DNA from: Holosporales bacterium | Lineage (GTDB): Bacteria; Pseudomonadota; Alphaproteobacteria; BNTO01 | DNA: 13,807 nt | Reading direction: 5' to 3' | NCBI GenBank assembly: GCA_031265645.1 | Contig: JAISCJ010000120.1 | Span: forward strand, 1-13,807 | In this document: positions 1-7,545 of the stretch, piece after piece | Numbering within the stretch: the stretch's first letter is position 1 | Layout of the letters: each line of letters starts with the position of its first letter | The notes under the pieces: model-generated | Database searches by the model: none | What the model was told of the DNA's origin: nothing | Seen by the model: only the letters and a program-made list of their open reading frames with translations | Program-made: the position numbers and the translations under genes

Positions 1-58
1 GTAAGAAAACCGCAAACTTTAGCGCTCAATCAAAATTTATTAGATGCTTGAGACATTT

Positions 59-1171
59 CTAAACAGCGTTGACATAGGCTTCTCTTGAAATCGTGAGACC
101 CAATGATGCAGCAATCAGCTCAATGTCCATTGGATCTTCCCCAACACTTATCTCTTCAAGAGCCTGCATTGCGTAAAATGACGGACAGTTTAGTTTGCAA
201 CGCTGCAGCCGACATTCGCCATTTCCAACTAAAAAGATTCCGAACTCGCCGTCTGGAGCTTCTACTGCGCTGTATTCGTGTGCTATTGGGTAAACGCCTG
301 CATCAAAAAGGGTTGAATCCATGTCTTCTTTTGCAAAAAATACGCGCTGATTACGGCTGTCAACAATATTGGGTTTATAAGAGATGTCTTCAGGCGGAAG
401 ATTCTTAGAACATTCTTTAATTATTTCTAGGCTTTGCGTAATTTCATCTAGGCGAATGCTCGTCCTTGTGAAAGCATCTCCCCCACGGCTAATTATTGTT
501 GGAAATTTTGAATAAATTTTACTGTCATCGGAGTGCCGAACATCAAATGTGATTCCAGATGCTCGAGCAACTGTTCCTGTAAGGCTTAATGCATTTGCGT
601 TAACAGCTGATATGTACGCTGTTTTTGTAGCTCTACCCTTAAATATTCGGCTACTTAGCAGTGTTGAGCGAATGTTGTTGCAAATCGCTGGAATTTCTTC
701 AAAAAATTGAAGAAGCTTTGCAACAAGTTCTGGCTCAAAGTCAATGTTTGTGCCACCTGGAATGAAAATGGTTTTCCTTATTCCAAGCTGCAAACAAAAT
801 TGTTCGAATTTCTGCTGTATATGTTGCGTTTTCATAAAAAGCGGGAGAAGCCCAACGCTTTTCGCAATTCTTCCTAACGTTGCAATGTGTTCTATTATGC
901 GCTCTCCTTCGCACAAGATAACCCTAACATATTGCGATCTAGAGGAAAGTTGCATGTCGAACAAATGTTCAAATCCCTGGATCCAAGCTAATGTGTGGCA
1001 AAACGGAGTGCTTGCGAAAAGCATTTTTAACGTTTTTGCATTTTCAAAAAAGTTTTGCTTTTCGAATTGCTTCTCGATCAAAGAGTGAGAATTAGGCGCA
1101 CTTATATTAAGAGATAGAATCTGCTCATTTTGAGCAGCTAACGTAATAGTTTTGCTAGAAATGGTCTGCAT
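59..1171 (-). CDS. Divergent NuoD-like protein (complex I 49-kDa subunit family)
   Basis: The 370-residue protein aligns by eye with NuoD, the 49-kDa subunit of NADH:quinone oxidoreductase, over most of its length. Family-like blocks are SRSQYVRVILCEGERIIEHI (NuoD: RAQYIRVLF.E..R.LNH), FIPGG, SSRIFKGR, ARASGITFDVR (family: LRGSGIAWDLR), RLDEITQSLEIIKEC and YSAVEAPDGEFGIFLV (family: Y.AVEAPKGEFGVYLV). The N-terminal GPQHPAAHG block, which supplies a quinone-site histidine in true NuoD, is missing, and the usual C-terminal GE(V/I)DR end is replaced. It is therefore either a decaying nuoD or a paralogue with a changed role. It is divergently oriented from tssB. Two bases past its stop there is only an 8-codon open stretch on the same strand, so no nuoE-like partner starts within the window. 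No clear Shine-Dalgarno is seen before the ATG at 1171. Family membership is fairly sure; function is not. Confidence 0.75.
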   Translation of the reverse strand: MQTISSKTITLAAQNEQILSLNISAPNSHSLIEKQFEKQNFFENAKTLKMLFASTPFCHTLAWIQGFEHLFDMQLSSRSQYVRVILCEGERIIEHIATLGRIAKSVGLLPLFMKTQHIQQKFEQFCLQLGIRKTIFIPGGTNIDFEPELVAKLLQFFEEIPAICNNIRSTLLSSRIFKGRATKTAYISAVNANALSLTGTVARASGITFDVRHSDDSKIYSKFPTIISRGGDAFTRTSIRLDEITQSLEIIKECSKNLPPEDISYKPNIVDSRNQRVFFAKEDMDSTLFDAGVYPIAHEYSAVEAPDGEFGIFLVGNGECRLQRCKLNCPSFYAMQALEEISVGEDPMDIELIAASLGLTISREAYVNAV

Positions 1172-1278
1172 GCAAGCTGTCAGCTGATTCGTTCAATCTT
1201 AACGTTAATTTAACTATTTATTCGGTACATTAGAAGGTGAGAGTAGTAGCATATGTAGCAAGTTCGAATGAGGGACAC

Positions 1279-1788
1279 ATGGCAGACAGCACTCAGCATA
1301 GACTAGGTCGTGTAAGATCTCCACGCGTTCAGATTACGTATGATGTCGAAATCGGAAACGCTATTGAGATGAAGGAGTTGCCGTTCGTCTTTGGCATTAT
1401 AGCAGATTTATCTGGAATGCCGGACGTCGCACTTCCGAAGCTCAAGGAGCGTAAATTTGTAGAAATAGATGGCGGAAACTTTGATGGAATAATGGCATCG
1501 TTTCGTCCTAGGTTGGCATTGCGAGTGAAAAACACATTGCTCGACGACGATTCTGAAACCAACGTAGAGCTTCGTTTTTCTAGCATGGATGATTTTACGC
1601 CTCTAAATGTAGTAAAGCAGATTCCAGCTCTAGCCAAATTGTATGGAATTCGTTCTCGTTTGAAGGATTTACTGACAAAGCTAGACGGGAACGACGACCT
1701 TGAGGAAGGGCTGAAAAAGATTATGACGGATGAAGCTGAAAAGGACTCGATAAAAGGGTTATTACCGCAAGTCGAGGATGCAGGTTAG
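1279..1788 (+). CDS. tssB: Type VI secretion sheath small subunit TssB (VipA/ImpB)
   Basis: TssB pairs with TssC to build the contractile sheath that drives the Hcp tube out of the cell. The 169-residue product opens with the classic family start MADSTQHRLGRVRSPRVQIT, followed by YDVEIGNAIEMKELPFVFGI and ADLSG, and continues with the conserved F..ID..NFD.IM..F.P.L block and the late DFTPLNVVKQIPAL. The reading frame stays open upstream to a GTG at 1237, but I chose the ATG at 1279 because homologues begin with MADS and GAGGG lies at 1270-1274, 4 nt upstream. It is the first gene of a plus-strand run; tssC follows after 40 nt, so the two are probably co-transcribed. Length is normal for the family and no defect is visible. 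Confidence 0.95.
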   Translation: MADSTQHRLGRVRSPRVQITYDVEIGNAIEMKELPFVFGIIADLSGMPDVALPKLKERKFVEIDGGNFDGIMASFRPRLALRVKNTLLDDDSETNVELRFSSMDDFTPLNVVKQIPALAKLYGIRSRLKDLLTKLDGNDDLEEGLKKIMTDEAEKDSIKGLLPQVEDAG

Positions 1789-1815
1789 ACGCACGAGTGC
1801 GCGAAAGTAATAGGC

Positions 1816-1822
1816 AAAGGAG
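1816..1822 (+). promoter_or_regulatory. Shine-Dalgarno of tssC
   Basis: AAAGGAG ends 6 nt before the tssC ATG at 1829, a near-ideal ribosome binding site. It fits the high TssC output needed for sheath assembly and fixes the start codon. Confidence 0.8.
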
Positions 1823-1828
1823 TAGCAA

Positions 1829-3298
1829 ATGGCTGACGAACAAAATGAAGCAATTGAAGCCAGCGCGCAGTCGCCTTTAGACGTTCTATTTGAAAAAGGA
1901 AAGTTAGTTAGAGATGAGATGCAACGTCCGTTTGCAGAGGATTTAGTTCGTGAATTTATTTCACAAATCGAGGAAAATCCGGATGACGTTGGGGAAAATC
2001 CTGCGGCGTTTATAAACGCAGTCATTGCTCAGATTGATGAAAAAATTCAAAGCCAGCTAAAAGAAGTGATGCACCAGGAAGCATTTCAGCAGCTAGAAGG
2101 ATCTTGGCGAGGGTTGCATTATCTTGTATCGAAGACGGAAACAAGCACTCATCTGAAACTGCGCTTATTTAACGCAACAAAAAAGGAGTTGCTAACAGAC
2201 TTAGAAACAGCGGTTGAGTTTGACCAGAGCCAGCTCTTCAAGAAAATTTATGAAGAAGAATACGGAACCTTTGGAGGACACCCATATTCGTGTTTACTTG
2301 GTGACTATTATTTCACTAGGCATCCGCAGGATGTTGAGTTTTTGATCAAAATGTCAGAGGTTGCAGCTGCGGCTCATGCTCCGTTTATTGCGGCGGCTCA
2401 TCCAAAATTGTTTGACCTGGATTCATTCGAGCAGCTCGGCATCCCCAGAGATTTGAACAAAGTTTTTGAAAGCTTGGAACTTATAAAATGGAATTCATTT
2501 CGAAATACTGAAGAGTCGCGCTACATTGCGCTTACGCTGCCGCGCGTTCTGATCCGCCTTCCGTACGGAGCCGACACGCTTCCAGCTGAAGGGCTGAATT
2601 TTGAAGAAGATGTCGCGGGTGCAGATAGTGCCAAGTTTTGCTGGACAAATCCTGCATATATATTAAGCCAAAGAATTACAAATGCCTTCGCTCTATTTGG
2701 TTGGACAGCTGCGATACGAGGCGTAGAAGGCGGAGGCATAGTTAGAGGGCTACCATCATTTACGTTTAAAACGACTGATGGTGACATTGCCCTAAAGTGT
2801 CCAACGGAGACAGCAATCACAGACCGTCGAGAAAAAGAATTGAGCGATCTCGGGTTTATTGCGCTGTGTCACTGTAAAGGAACAGACTACGCCGCATTTT
2901 TCGGTGGGCAGACTGCACAGAGACCAAAGGTGTACAACTTGGACGATGCAAATGCAAACTCGAGTTTGTCAGCCAGGTTGCCGTACATGTTAGCGGCGTC
3001 ACGGTTTGCACATTACATTAAAGTTATAATGCGTGACAAAATCGGTAGCTTTTTAACAAAAGATGCGATTTCGAATTATTTAAATACGTGGATTGCCAAC
3101 TACATTTTACTTAATGATGATGCTCCACAAAACGTGAAAGCGAAGTATCCGTTGCGAGAAGCACGTATTGACGTTTATGACGTTCCGGGAAAACCAGGGT
3201 CGTATAGGTCCGTTGTGTATCTTCGTCCTCATTTTCAAATGGAAGAGCTAACGGCGTCAATTCGACTTGTTGCAACGCTGCCTCCGCCAGCGGGCTAG
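1829..3298 (+). CDS. tssC: Type VI secretion sheath large subunit TssC (VipB/ImpC)
   Basis: This 489-residue protein is the large sheath subunit that interlocks with TssB. It is highly conserved and easily recognised: EEEYGTFGGHPYSCLLGDYY, the IPRDLNKVFESLELIKWNSF block, ALTLPRVLIRLPYG, RITNAFALFGWTAAIRGVEG, the near-invariant CPTETAITDRREKELSDLGF and CHCKGTDYAAFFGGQT, LPYMLAASRFAHYIKVIMRD and the C-terminal YLRPHFQMEELTASIRLVA. Length and both domains are intact. A strong Shine-Dalgarno precedes the ATG and tssB lies 40 nt upstream. The sheath ATPase, baseplate and membrane-complex genes are not in the window. The strong conservation contrasts with the divergent neighbours (the NuoD-like protein and the Hcp candidate) and suggests the sheath is under purifying selection. 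Confidence 0.97.
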   Translation: MADEQNEAIEASAQSPLDVLFEKGKLVRDEMQRPFAEDLVREFISQIEENPDDVGENPAAFINAVIAQIDEKIQSQLKEVMHQEAFQQLEGSWRGLHYLVSKTETSTHLKLRLFNATKKELLTDLETAVEFDQSQLFKKIYEEEYGTFGGHPYSCLLGDYYFTRHPQDVEFLIKMSEVAAAAHAPFIAAAHPKLFDLDSFEQLGIPRDLNKVFESLELIKWNSFRNTEESRYIALTLPRVLIRLPYGADTLPAEGLNFEEDVAGADSAKFCWTNPAYILSQRITNAFALFGWTAAIRGVEGGGIVRGLPSFTFKTTDGDIALKCPTETAITDRREKELSDLGFIALCHCKGTDYAAFFGGQTAQRPKVYNLDDANANSSLSARLPYMLAASRFAHYIKVIMRDKIGSFLTKDAISNYLNTWIANYILLNDDAPQNVKAKYPLREARIDVYDVPGKPGSYRSVVYLRPHFQMEELTASIRLVATLPPPAG

Positions 3299-3302
3299 GG
3301 GG

Positions 3303-3331
3303 TTGAGACACTGTGAAACGAGACGTATATC
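3303..3331 (+). promoter_or_regulatory. Possible sigma-70 promoter for the hcp-like gene
   Basis: TTGAGA at 3303-3308 is followed after 17 bp by TATATC at 3326-3331, close to the housekeeping consensus. It sits just after the tssC stop in a 125-bp gap, so the hcp-like gene could be transcribed separately from tssBC. Judged only by eye. Confidence 0.35.
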
Positions 3332-3423
3332 GAATAAACAGATTTAATAAATGGACTTGTAATCGAGTTTTAATGTGGGAATTTTACCAATTTGAGAGTT
3401 AATCAAACGCAAGGATACATAAA

Positions 3424-3987
3424 ATGCCGCAGTCGTACGTAATAACAGACCTTCCTGGGAAAAAATCAGTAAAAATGGCGACAACAGATGTTGCGCCGTT
3501 GGATGACATCACTGTACGGTCCCCTGAATGGATGATAAAAATTGATGATCTTCTCAGCTCGAATCTTGGTGGATTTGAAGATTATTCAGAAATATTTGGA
3601 TGGAATGAAGAGTCATCACGTTTTACTCCAGGGAACTTAAGCAATCAGCTATTGGGATCTGCGACGCTCAAACATTCGGGGTTAACAATATTGATTCCAA
3701 ATGGCGGACATAGTGCGCAAATTGAATTGAAGATGAACAGGGGAATCCCGCTAGATTTAATTGAAATTGTTAGGTTGGGAAATATTCAAGATTCAAAAGT
3801 AAAACTCCAAATCCTCGAATATCATACCTGTTGGATTCAATCCTTTCAGCAACAACTTGACCGCGTAATCGTTACCGTTTCAATATCTGTAAAAAAGAAC
3901 ACTATTTATGTGTTTGACAACACCGGTGCAAACCAAGGACAGATGGTTAGCGAGGTCAATTATATACAAGGCGTAGTTGAAGGGTAG
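3424..3987 (+). CDS. Probable Hcp-type T6SS tube protein (divergent TssD)
   Basis: The 187-residue protein follows tssB-tssC on the same strand after 125 nt; AAGGA at 3411-3415 lies 8 nt before the ATG. Hcp rings stack into the tube fired by the TssBC sheath, and hcp commonly lies directly after tssC. The C-terminal half has an Hcp-like layout: IELKMNRGIPLDLIEIVRLG, then KVKLQILEYHTCWIQSFQQQ, then beta-strand-like VIVTVSISVKKNTIYVF, which resembles the K....I.....Y.I.L....I.S..Q strand pattern of Hcp. No signal peptide or membrane segment is evident. The N-terminal 60 residues are not recognisable and the protein is somewhat longer than typical Hcp (about 160-170). The assignment rests on context plus a weak pattern; an unrelated T6SS accessory protein or effector is the main alternative. 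Confidence 0.55.
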   Translation: MPQSYVITDLPGKKSVKMATTDVAPLDDITVRSPEWMIKIDDLLSSNLGGFEDYSEIFGWNEESSRFTPGNLSNQLLGSATLKHSGLTILIPNGGHSAQIELKMNRGIPLDLIEIVRLGNIQDSKVKLQILEYHTCWIQSFQQQLDRVIVTVSISVKKNTIYVFDNTGANQGQMVSEVNYIQGVVEG

Positions 3988-4068
3988 GGCTCCATTAAAG
4001 TCTAGAAATTATAAAAACACACGTGAATGTGCTAGCATCCGCCAAGGAGACGTTTGATCGGATAGCTT

Positions 4069-5343
4069 ATGAATAGTGCGAATGACGACGCGCGGCCCGT
4101 ACGCGGCATGCGCGACATAATGGGACAAGATTCTTCTGTGTTTAACACAGTAGTGGACACGCTGAAACAAGTCGCGCAATCGCATGGGTATTCGCATATA
4201 GAAACGCCAATATTGGAATTTTCATCGCTGTTTGCGCGTAGCCTTGGTGAGGATACGGACGTTGTTGGCAAAGAAATGTTTTCTTTTGCAGACCGTGCGG
4301 GCCAACAGGTTTCGCTGCGTCCAGAGGGCACGGCGTCTGCTGTTCGAGCGCTTATTTCCAACGGGCTAACACAGAAGCTCCCGCAAAAGCTGTACTATTT
4401 TGGACCAATGTTCCGATATGATCGCCCACAAAAAGGAAGATATCGTCAATTTTTTCAATTTGGAATTGAAAATCTGGGCGAGGGATCTCCATTAAGCGAC
4501 GTTGATGTTATATTCCTAGCTAATGATGGTTTAACTAGATTAGGAATTAAAAGTAAGTTATTTATAAATTCCATAGGAGACCAGCCGTCCCGAACAGCTT
4601 ATAAAGCAAGACTTGTCGAATATTTTTCAAAATACGAGACGGATTTATCAGAAGACAGCCGGCGCCGTTTAACGACGAATCCTTTGCGAATTTTAGATTC
4701 GAAGGAAGCTGGCGATTTAAAAATTGTAGAAGGAGCGCCTTCAATCTCCGATTTCTTGACAAACGATGCTGCGGCTTTTTTTGATAGTGTGCAAAACGGA
4801 TTGAGTGCGTTGTCAATTGACTTCAGCCTTGACCGAACATTAGTTCGTGGACTTGATTATTATGACCATACAACATTTGAGTTCAAAACGGACATTGATG
4901 ATCTGTCACTTGCTATTGTTGGTGGGGGACGCTACAACGGGTTGGTAGAACAAATCGGTGGGCCGCACATTCCCGCGATTGGACTGGCTTTTGGAATTGA
5001 TCGCATGATGTTGGCATACGATGCAAGCAAACTTGTTACCCCACCACTAATTGCCGTATTGTTTGTAACAAAGAATGAAGAGCTGTACGCGCTCGAGTTG
5101 GCTCAGCAACTCCGAAAAAATTTTAATGTAATCTTGCCAACTGACGGTAATTTAGCGAAACGCATGAAACAAAGCAATTCGGCTGGAGCATGTTGTGCGC
5201 TTATTTTGGGTGAAAAAGAAGTTGCAGAGCGTTCTGTTACGTGCAAGTTCTTAAAAGAAGTGCAAGGCTACGCTAATGGCGCGGAAAATTTGGTTAGCCG
5301 AGACGCTCTCGAAGCATTCTTTGCACAGATCTGCCAAAGCTAG
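4069..5343 (+). CDS. hisS: Histidine--tRNA ligase (HisRS)
   Basis: Class II synthetase that charges tRNA-His in the cytoplasm. The 424-residue protein has every hallmark: N-terminal VRGMRDI (11-17), the SLRPEGTAS block (82-90), motif 2 FRYDRPQKGRYRQFFQFG (115-132), the histidine-specific LVRGLDYY (258-265), GGGRYNGL (285-292), motif 3 IGLAFGIDR (304-312), and an anticodon-binding domain from about residue 330. Length is typical. An in-frame stop at 4063-4065 means ATG 4069 is the first possible ATG. The best Shine-Dalgarno-like sequence, AAGGAGA at 4044-4050, is 18 nt upstream, which is too far, so initiation probably uses the weaker GGAT next to the start. It follows the hcp-like gene by 81 nt and has no obvious U-tract terminator. 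No functional link to the T6SS genes is implied. Confidence 0.97.
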   Translation: MNSANDDARPVRGMRDIMGQDSSVFNTVVDTLKQVAQSHGYSHIETPILEFSSLFARSLGEDTDVVGKEMFSFADRAGQQVSLRPEGTASAVRALISNGLTQKLPQKLYYFGPMFRYDRPQKGRYRQFFQFGIENLGEGSPLSDVDVIFLANDGLTRLGIKSKLFINSIGDQPSRTAYKARLVEYFSKYETDLSEDSRRRLTTNPLRILDSKEAGDLKIVEGAPSISDFLTNDAAAFFDSVQNGLSALSIDFSLDRTLVRGLDYYDHTTFEFKTDIDDLSLAIVGGGRYNGLVEQIGGPHIPAIGLAFGIDRMMLAYDASKLVTPPLIAVLFVTKNEELYALELAQQLRKNFNVILPTDGNLAKRMKQSNSAGACCALILGEKEVAERSVTCKFLKEVQGYANGAENLVSRDALEAFFAQICQS

Positions 5344-5367
5344 GTCTGCCGCGACGTAAAAGCATAA

Positions 5368-5389
5368 CTACGATATGTACTTATCGTAG
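5368..5389. repeat. Perfect inverted repeat after hisS
   Basis: CTACGATA (5368-5375) and TATCGTAG (5382-5389) form a perfect 8-bp stem around a 6-base loop with a GTAC core. CTACGATA occurs again at 5448-5455. The hairpin starts 25 nt past the hisS stop and may end or stabilise its transcript, but it lacks a T-run. It could equally be a protein-binding palindrome or part of the transposon flank. Confidence 0.6.
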
Positions 5390-5640
5390 CCTATGTCGTA
5401 CACTAAGCTAATGTTCGTAAGTTTATTTGAGGAAATCCGTGGAATCGCTACGATAACACTATCTATGCCACTATTAACATTCTCATATATTACAGGGCTG
5501 AGATATAGCAGGACCGTGCGACATTCCAGCCGTTATTGATTCCCAAAATCTATAACTAAATTGTGATGCTACACATTATTCTTGATGTATTTTTTCAAAT
5601 ATTCTAAGAACGACACGAGATGTTTTAATATTGTGTACAA
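5390..5640. other. Gene-poor spacer upstream of the IS630 fragment
   Basis: About 250 bp without a gene I can support. It holds a third CTACGATA copy (5448-5455) and a 42-codon open frame at 5411-5539 with no ribosome binding site and no recognisable family. I see no tRNA-like cloverleaf, strong promoter or convincing transposon end. It is probably decayed flanking DNA of the insertion element. Confidence 0.4.
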
Positions 5641-5982
5641 ATGCTATACCCAGAATTCTTTAGACGAAAAGTTGTTGATCACTATCACCATTGCGGTTCT
5701 ATGCAACAAACTGCAAAAGATATGGACGTAAATCGAGAAACAGTCTCAGTTTGGGTACATATGGAAAAAACAACTGGAAACCTCAAAAGAAAACCTCTTA
5801 ACAGAACTTTAAAAAAACTGGATCCTCAAAAGTTGAAAGAATATTTCCTAGAACATCCAGATTCTCTTGGAAAAGAGGCAGCACAGTACTTTAACGTTAC
5901 TAAAGCTATAATTAGCACAGTGCTACGCAAATTAAAAATAACACGTAAAAAAAACTTTTTCATACGTATCTTCAAAATGTGA
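5641..5982 (+). CDS. IS630-type transposase N-terminal fragment
   Basis: The 113-residue frame matches the DNA-binding front part (ORFA) of IS630/Tc1-type transposases. A first helix-turn-helix lies in about residues 5-45 (MQQTAKDMDVNRETVSVW), followed by a linker KLDPQKLKEYFLEHPDSLGK and a second HTH, EAAQYFNVTKAIISTVLRKL, ending in the family-typical KITRKK. The DDE catalytic domain that should follow is absent. Directly after KITRKK lies an A8 run (5947-5954); in the +1 frame the sequence reads KTFSYVSSKCELQQ and stays open to a TAG at 6038-6040. That resembles the usual K(K)TFSY continuation, so the original gene was probably longer and needed, or acquired, a frameshift. No ribosome binding site is seen. 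It is almost certainly non-functional as a transposase; use as a DNA-binding repressor cannot be excluded. Confidence 0.8.
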   Translation: MLYPEFFRRKVVDHYHHCGSMQQTAKDMDVNRETVSVWVHMEKTTGNLKRKPLNRTLKKLDPQKLKEYFLEHPDSLGKEAAQYFNVTKAIISTVLRKLKITRKKNFFIRIFKM

Positions 5983-6040
5983 ACTGCAACAGCTGATGCG
6001 GTATCGTGCAATGGCGGAGAGAGGTCGTCAATTAAAGTAG
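5641..6040 (+). mobile_element. Remnant of an IS630-family insertion sequence
   Basis: It covers the transposase fragment plus its +1-frame extension after the A8 run. Terminal inverted repeats flanked by TA could not be identified on either side, so the true borders are unknown. With no catalytic domain present this is a dead remnant lying between hisS and prmC. Confidence 0.55.
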
Positions 6041-6128
6041 CCTTTGAAAGGCGTGACAGACATGAGTAGAAGCTTAATATTTCACCCACTCTCAGGTGGC
6101 AGTCCAGCTGGTTTTGTTTCGTATCATA

Positions 6129-6144
6129 TATTGGTGAACCAATA
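6129..6144. repeat. Small perfect palindrome downstream of prmC
   Basis: TATTGGT-GA-ACCAATA, a 7-bp perfect inverted repeat with a 2-base centre, lies about 20 nt past the prmC stop on the minus strand. It may form a short hairpin at the end of the trcR-prmC transcript but has no T-run, so terminator function is only a guess. Confidence 0.4.
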
Positions 6145-6162
6145 CAACAGTTATATATCGCA

Positions 6163-7023
6163 TTAAAAAACGTAGTAAAACGCTAGAACTCTTGGGATTC
6201 CTTGATAATCGAGGAACGTCCGCAAGAGCGCAAATCCGTGTTCTTCTGCAATTTTGCTAACGGTATTATTTTGACCCGCACCAATTTCAAATAATATGAT
6301 GGAATGAAACTTTTTCGAAACATCTAGGTGCACATGCTCACGCAAACGCCCAAAAATATTTCTGTAAGCATTTAATCCATCCAGACCAGCAAATAGTGCT
6401 ACATGAGGGTCATACAGCGCTTCTGGGTCGAGATTTCCGTTTGGTGCAATATCATCACCATCAGAAATATATGGTGGATTGCACAAGATTACGTCAAAAA
6501 CACCATCTACACTTTTAGTCCAGTCGCTTAACTGAAACTGAGCCCGCTGCGTTAGGTTTAAATTTGCAGAGTTCTTTGACGCAACATCAAGGGCTGCCTT
6601 AGATATGTCTACGCCAATTCCAGTCGCATGCGGATATTCGGACAAGCACGATAGCAGCAAACAACCCGTTCCTGTCCCTAAATCCAAAAATGTTACTGGA
6701 GCTGACTTATCCGTATGCAGCAATAGCACTACTTCGATGATGAGCTCACTTTCTGGCCTAGGGTCAAGCGTATCCCGCGTTGTAACGAACTCATGTTTCC
6801 AAAAGTTTGCTCGTCCAATTATTTTCGTCAAAGGCTCACGCGTGACTCTTCTTTGCACAAGAGCTTGCAGCATCTGCCACTGATCGTCCGAAAGCGTTGG
6901 CACAGCAAGCGCAATGTCCACATATGGAATTTTAGTAACATGTTCAGCAAGTAAACGCAGCTCTTTCCATGGACGCTCGATTCCCGCGTTACCCAAAGCT
7001 TGTGCCAAAGAGCGCCAGAGCAT
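6163..7023 (-). CDS. prmC: Peptide chain release factor N5-glutamine methyltransferase PrmC (HemK)
   Basis: PrmC methylates the glutamine of the GGQ loop in release factors RF1 and RF2 using S-adenosylmethionine, which is needed for efficient termination. The 286-residue protein has the helical N-terminal release-factor-binding domain, then REPLTKIIGRANFWKHEF and the PRPESELIIE segment (family PRPDTE), SAM motif I DLGTGTG (114-120) and the catalytic NPPY motif (182-185) followed by YISDGD. Length is typical. The ATG at 7021-7023 lies in the same frame as the upstream trcR stop, 27 nt away, so the two genes probably share a transcript. In many alphaproteobacteria prmC follows prfA; here it does not, suggesting gene-order reshuffling. 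The C-terminus looks intact. Confidence 0.95.
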   Translation of the reverse strand: MLWRSLAQALGNAGIERPWKELRLLAEHVTKIPYVDIALAVPTLSDDQWQMLQALVQRRVTREPLTKIIGRANFWKHEFVTTRDTLDPRPESELIIEVVLLLHTDKSAPVTFLDLGTGTGCLLLSCLSEYPHATGIGVDISKAALDVASKNSANLNLTQRAQFQLSDWTKSVDGVFDVILCNPPYISDGDDIAPNGNLDPEALYDPHVALFAGLDGLNAYRNIFGRLREHVHLDVSKKFHSIILFEIGAGQNNTVSKIAEEHGFALLRTFLDYQGIPRVLAFYYVF

Positions 7024-7050
7024 TATGTACGCATTCCAGTAGGCAAAGAC

Positions 7051-7545
7051 CTAAGCGTTGCTAATCAATTGTTCTAATTCGTCTGATGTGCAAAAACCTA
7101 AGGTCACGGGACTTTGTGGCTCTATGTTTCTAATATTCCAGTGCGTTTTGTTTCGAATTGACTGCACAGTCGAACGAGTTGAGCTAAGGAAATTGCAAAT
7201 ATGAGAATCTGGAAGGTTTGGATAATAACGAATAAGCCATAAAATCGCGCTTGGTTTATCTTTTCTCTTCACAACCGGCGTATATTTAGCTCTCTGGTTT
7301 TTTATCATTTTACCGACATCAACAGCAGGACTAATTTGCAATTTTTGCCCGGGATCATTCTCACAACGAGCAATCTCATCAGCTGTAAGCTGCGACGAGG
7401 CAATCGGATCAAACCCAATCATGTTGTCTGTTTCGCCGTCCGCAATTGCCTTGATTTCCAGAATATGCAGACCACAAAAATCCGCAATTTGCTCAAACGT
7501 AAGGCTGGTGTGCTCAACCAACCATATAGCAGTAGATTTAGGCAT
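7051..7545 (-). CDS. trcR: TrcR-type cell-cycle transcriptional regulator (DUF1013 family)
   Basis: The 164-residue protein is a clear member of the alphaproteobacterial DUF1013 family, named TrcR after a proposed role in cell-cycle transcription. Visible family features are the start MPKSTAIWLVEHTSLTFEQI, ADFCGLHILEIKAIADGE, FDPIASSQLTADEIARCE, the central Y.PV.KR.DKP..I.WL block, and the C-terminal helix-turn-helix-like STRSTVQSIRNKTHWN with IRNIEPQSPVTLG. The frame extends upstream to 7566, but homologues start at MPK, so I chose 7545; neither start has a convincing Shine-Dalgarno. It heads a probable two-gene operon with prmC. The family is largely restricted to Alphaproteobacteria and helps place the organism. 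The regulatory role is from family naming, not from anything seen here. Confidence 0.85.
   Translation of the reverse strand: MPKSTAIWLVEHTSLTFEQIADFCGLHILEIKAIADGETDNMIGFDPIASSQLTADEIARCENDPGQKLQISPAVDVGKMIKNQRAKYTPVVKRKDKPSAILWLIRYYPNLPDSHICNFLSSTRSTVQSIRNKTHWNIRNIEPQSPVTLGFCTSDELEQLISNA

Noticed and set aside
1237..1278. GTG start giving a longer TssB
   Set aside because: The added 14 residues are not TssB-like, and the internal ATG has a Shine-Dalgarno and the family's normal start.
4044..4065. AAGGAGA followed by TTG-ATC-GGA-TAG as a leader mini-frame before hisS
   Set aside because: Spacing to the TTG is only 3 nt and the peptide is three residues; more likely a chance Shine-Dalgarno.
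5411..5539. 42-codon open frame in the hisS-IS630 gap
   Set aside because: No ribosome binding site and no recognisable family; length is expected by chance.
5551..6155. TATAACT / AGTTATA as possible terminal repeats of the IS630 remnant
   Set aside because: Only 7 bp of clear inverted identity, which is common by chance in AT-rich DNA, and no further pairing.
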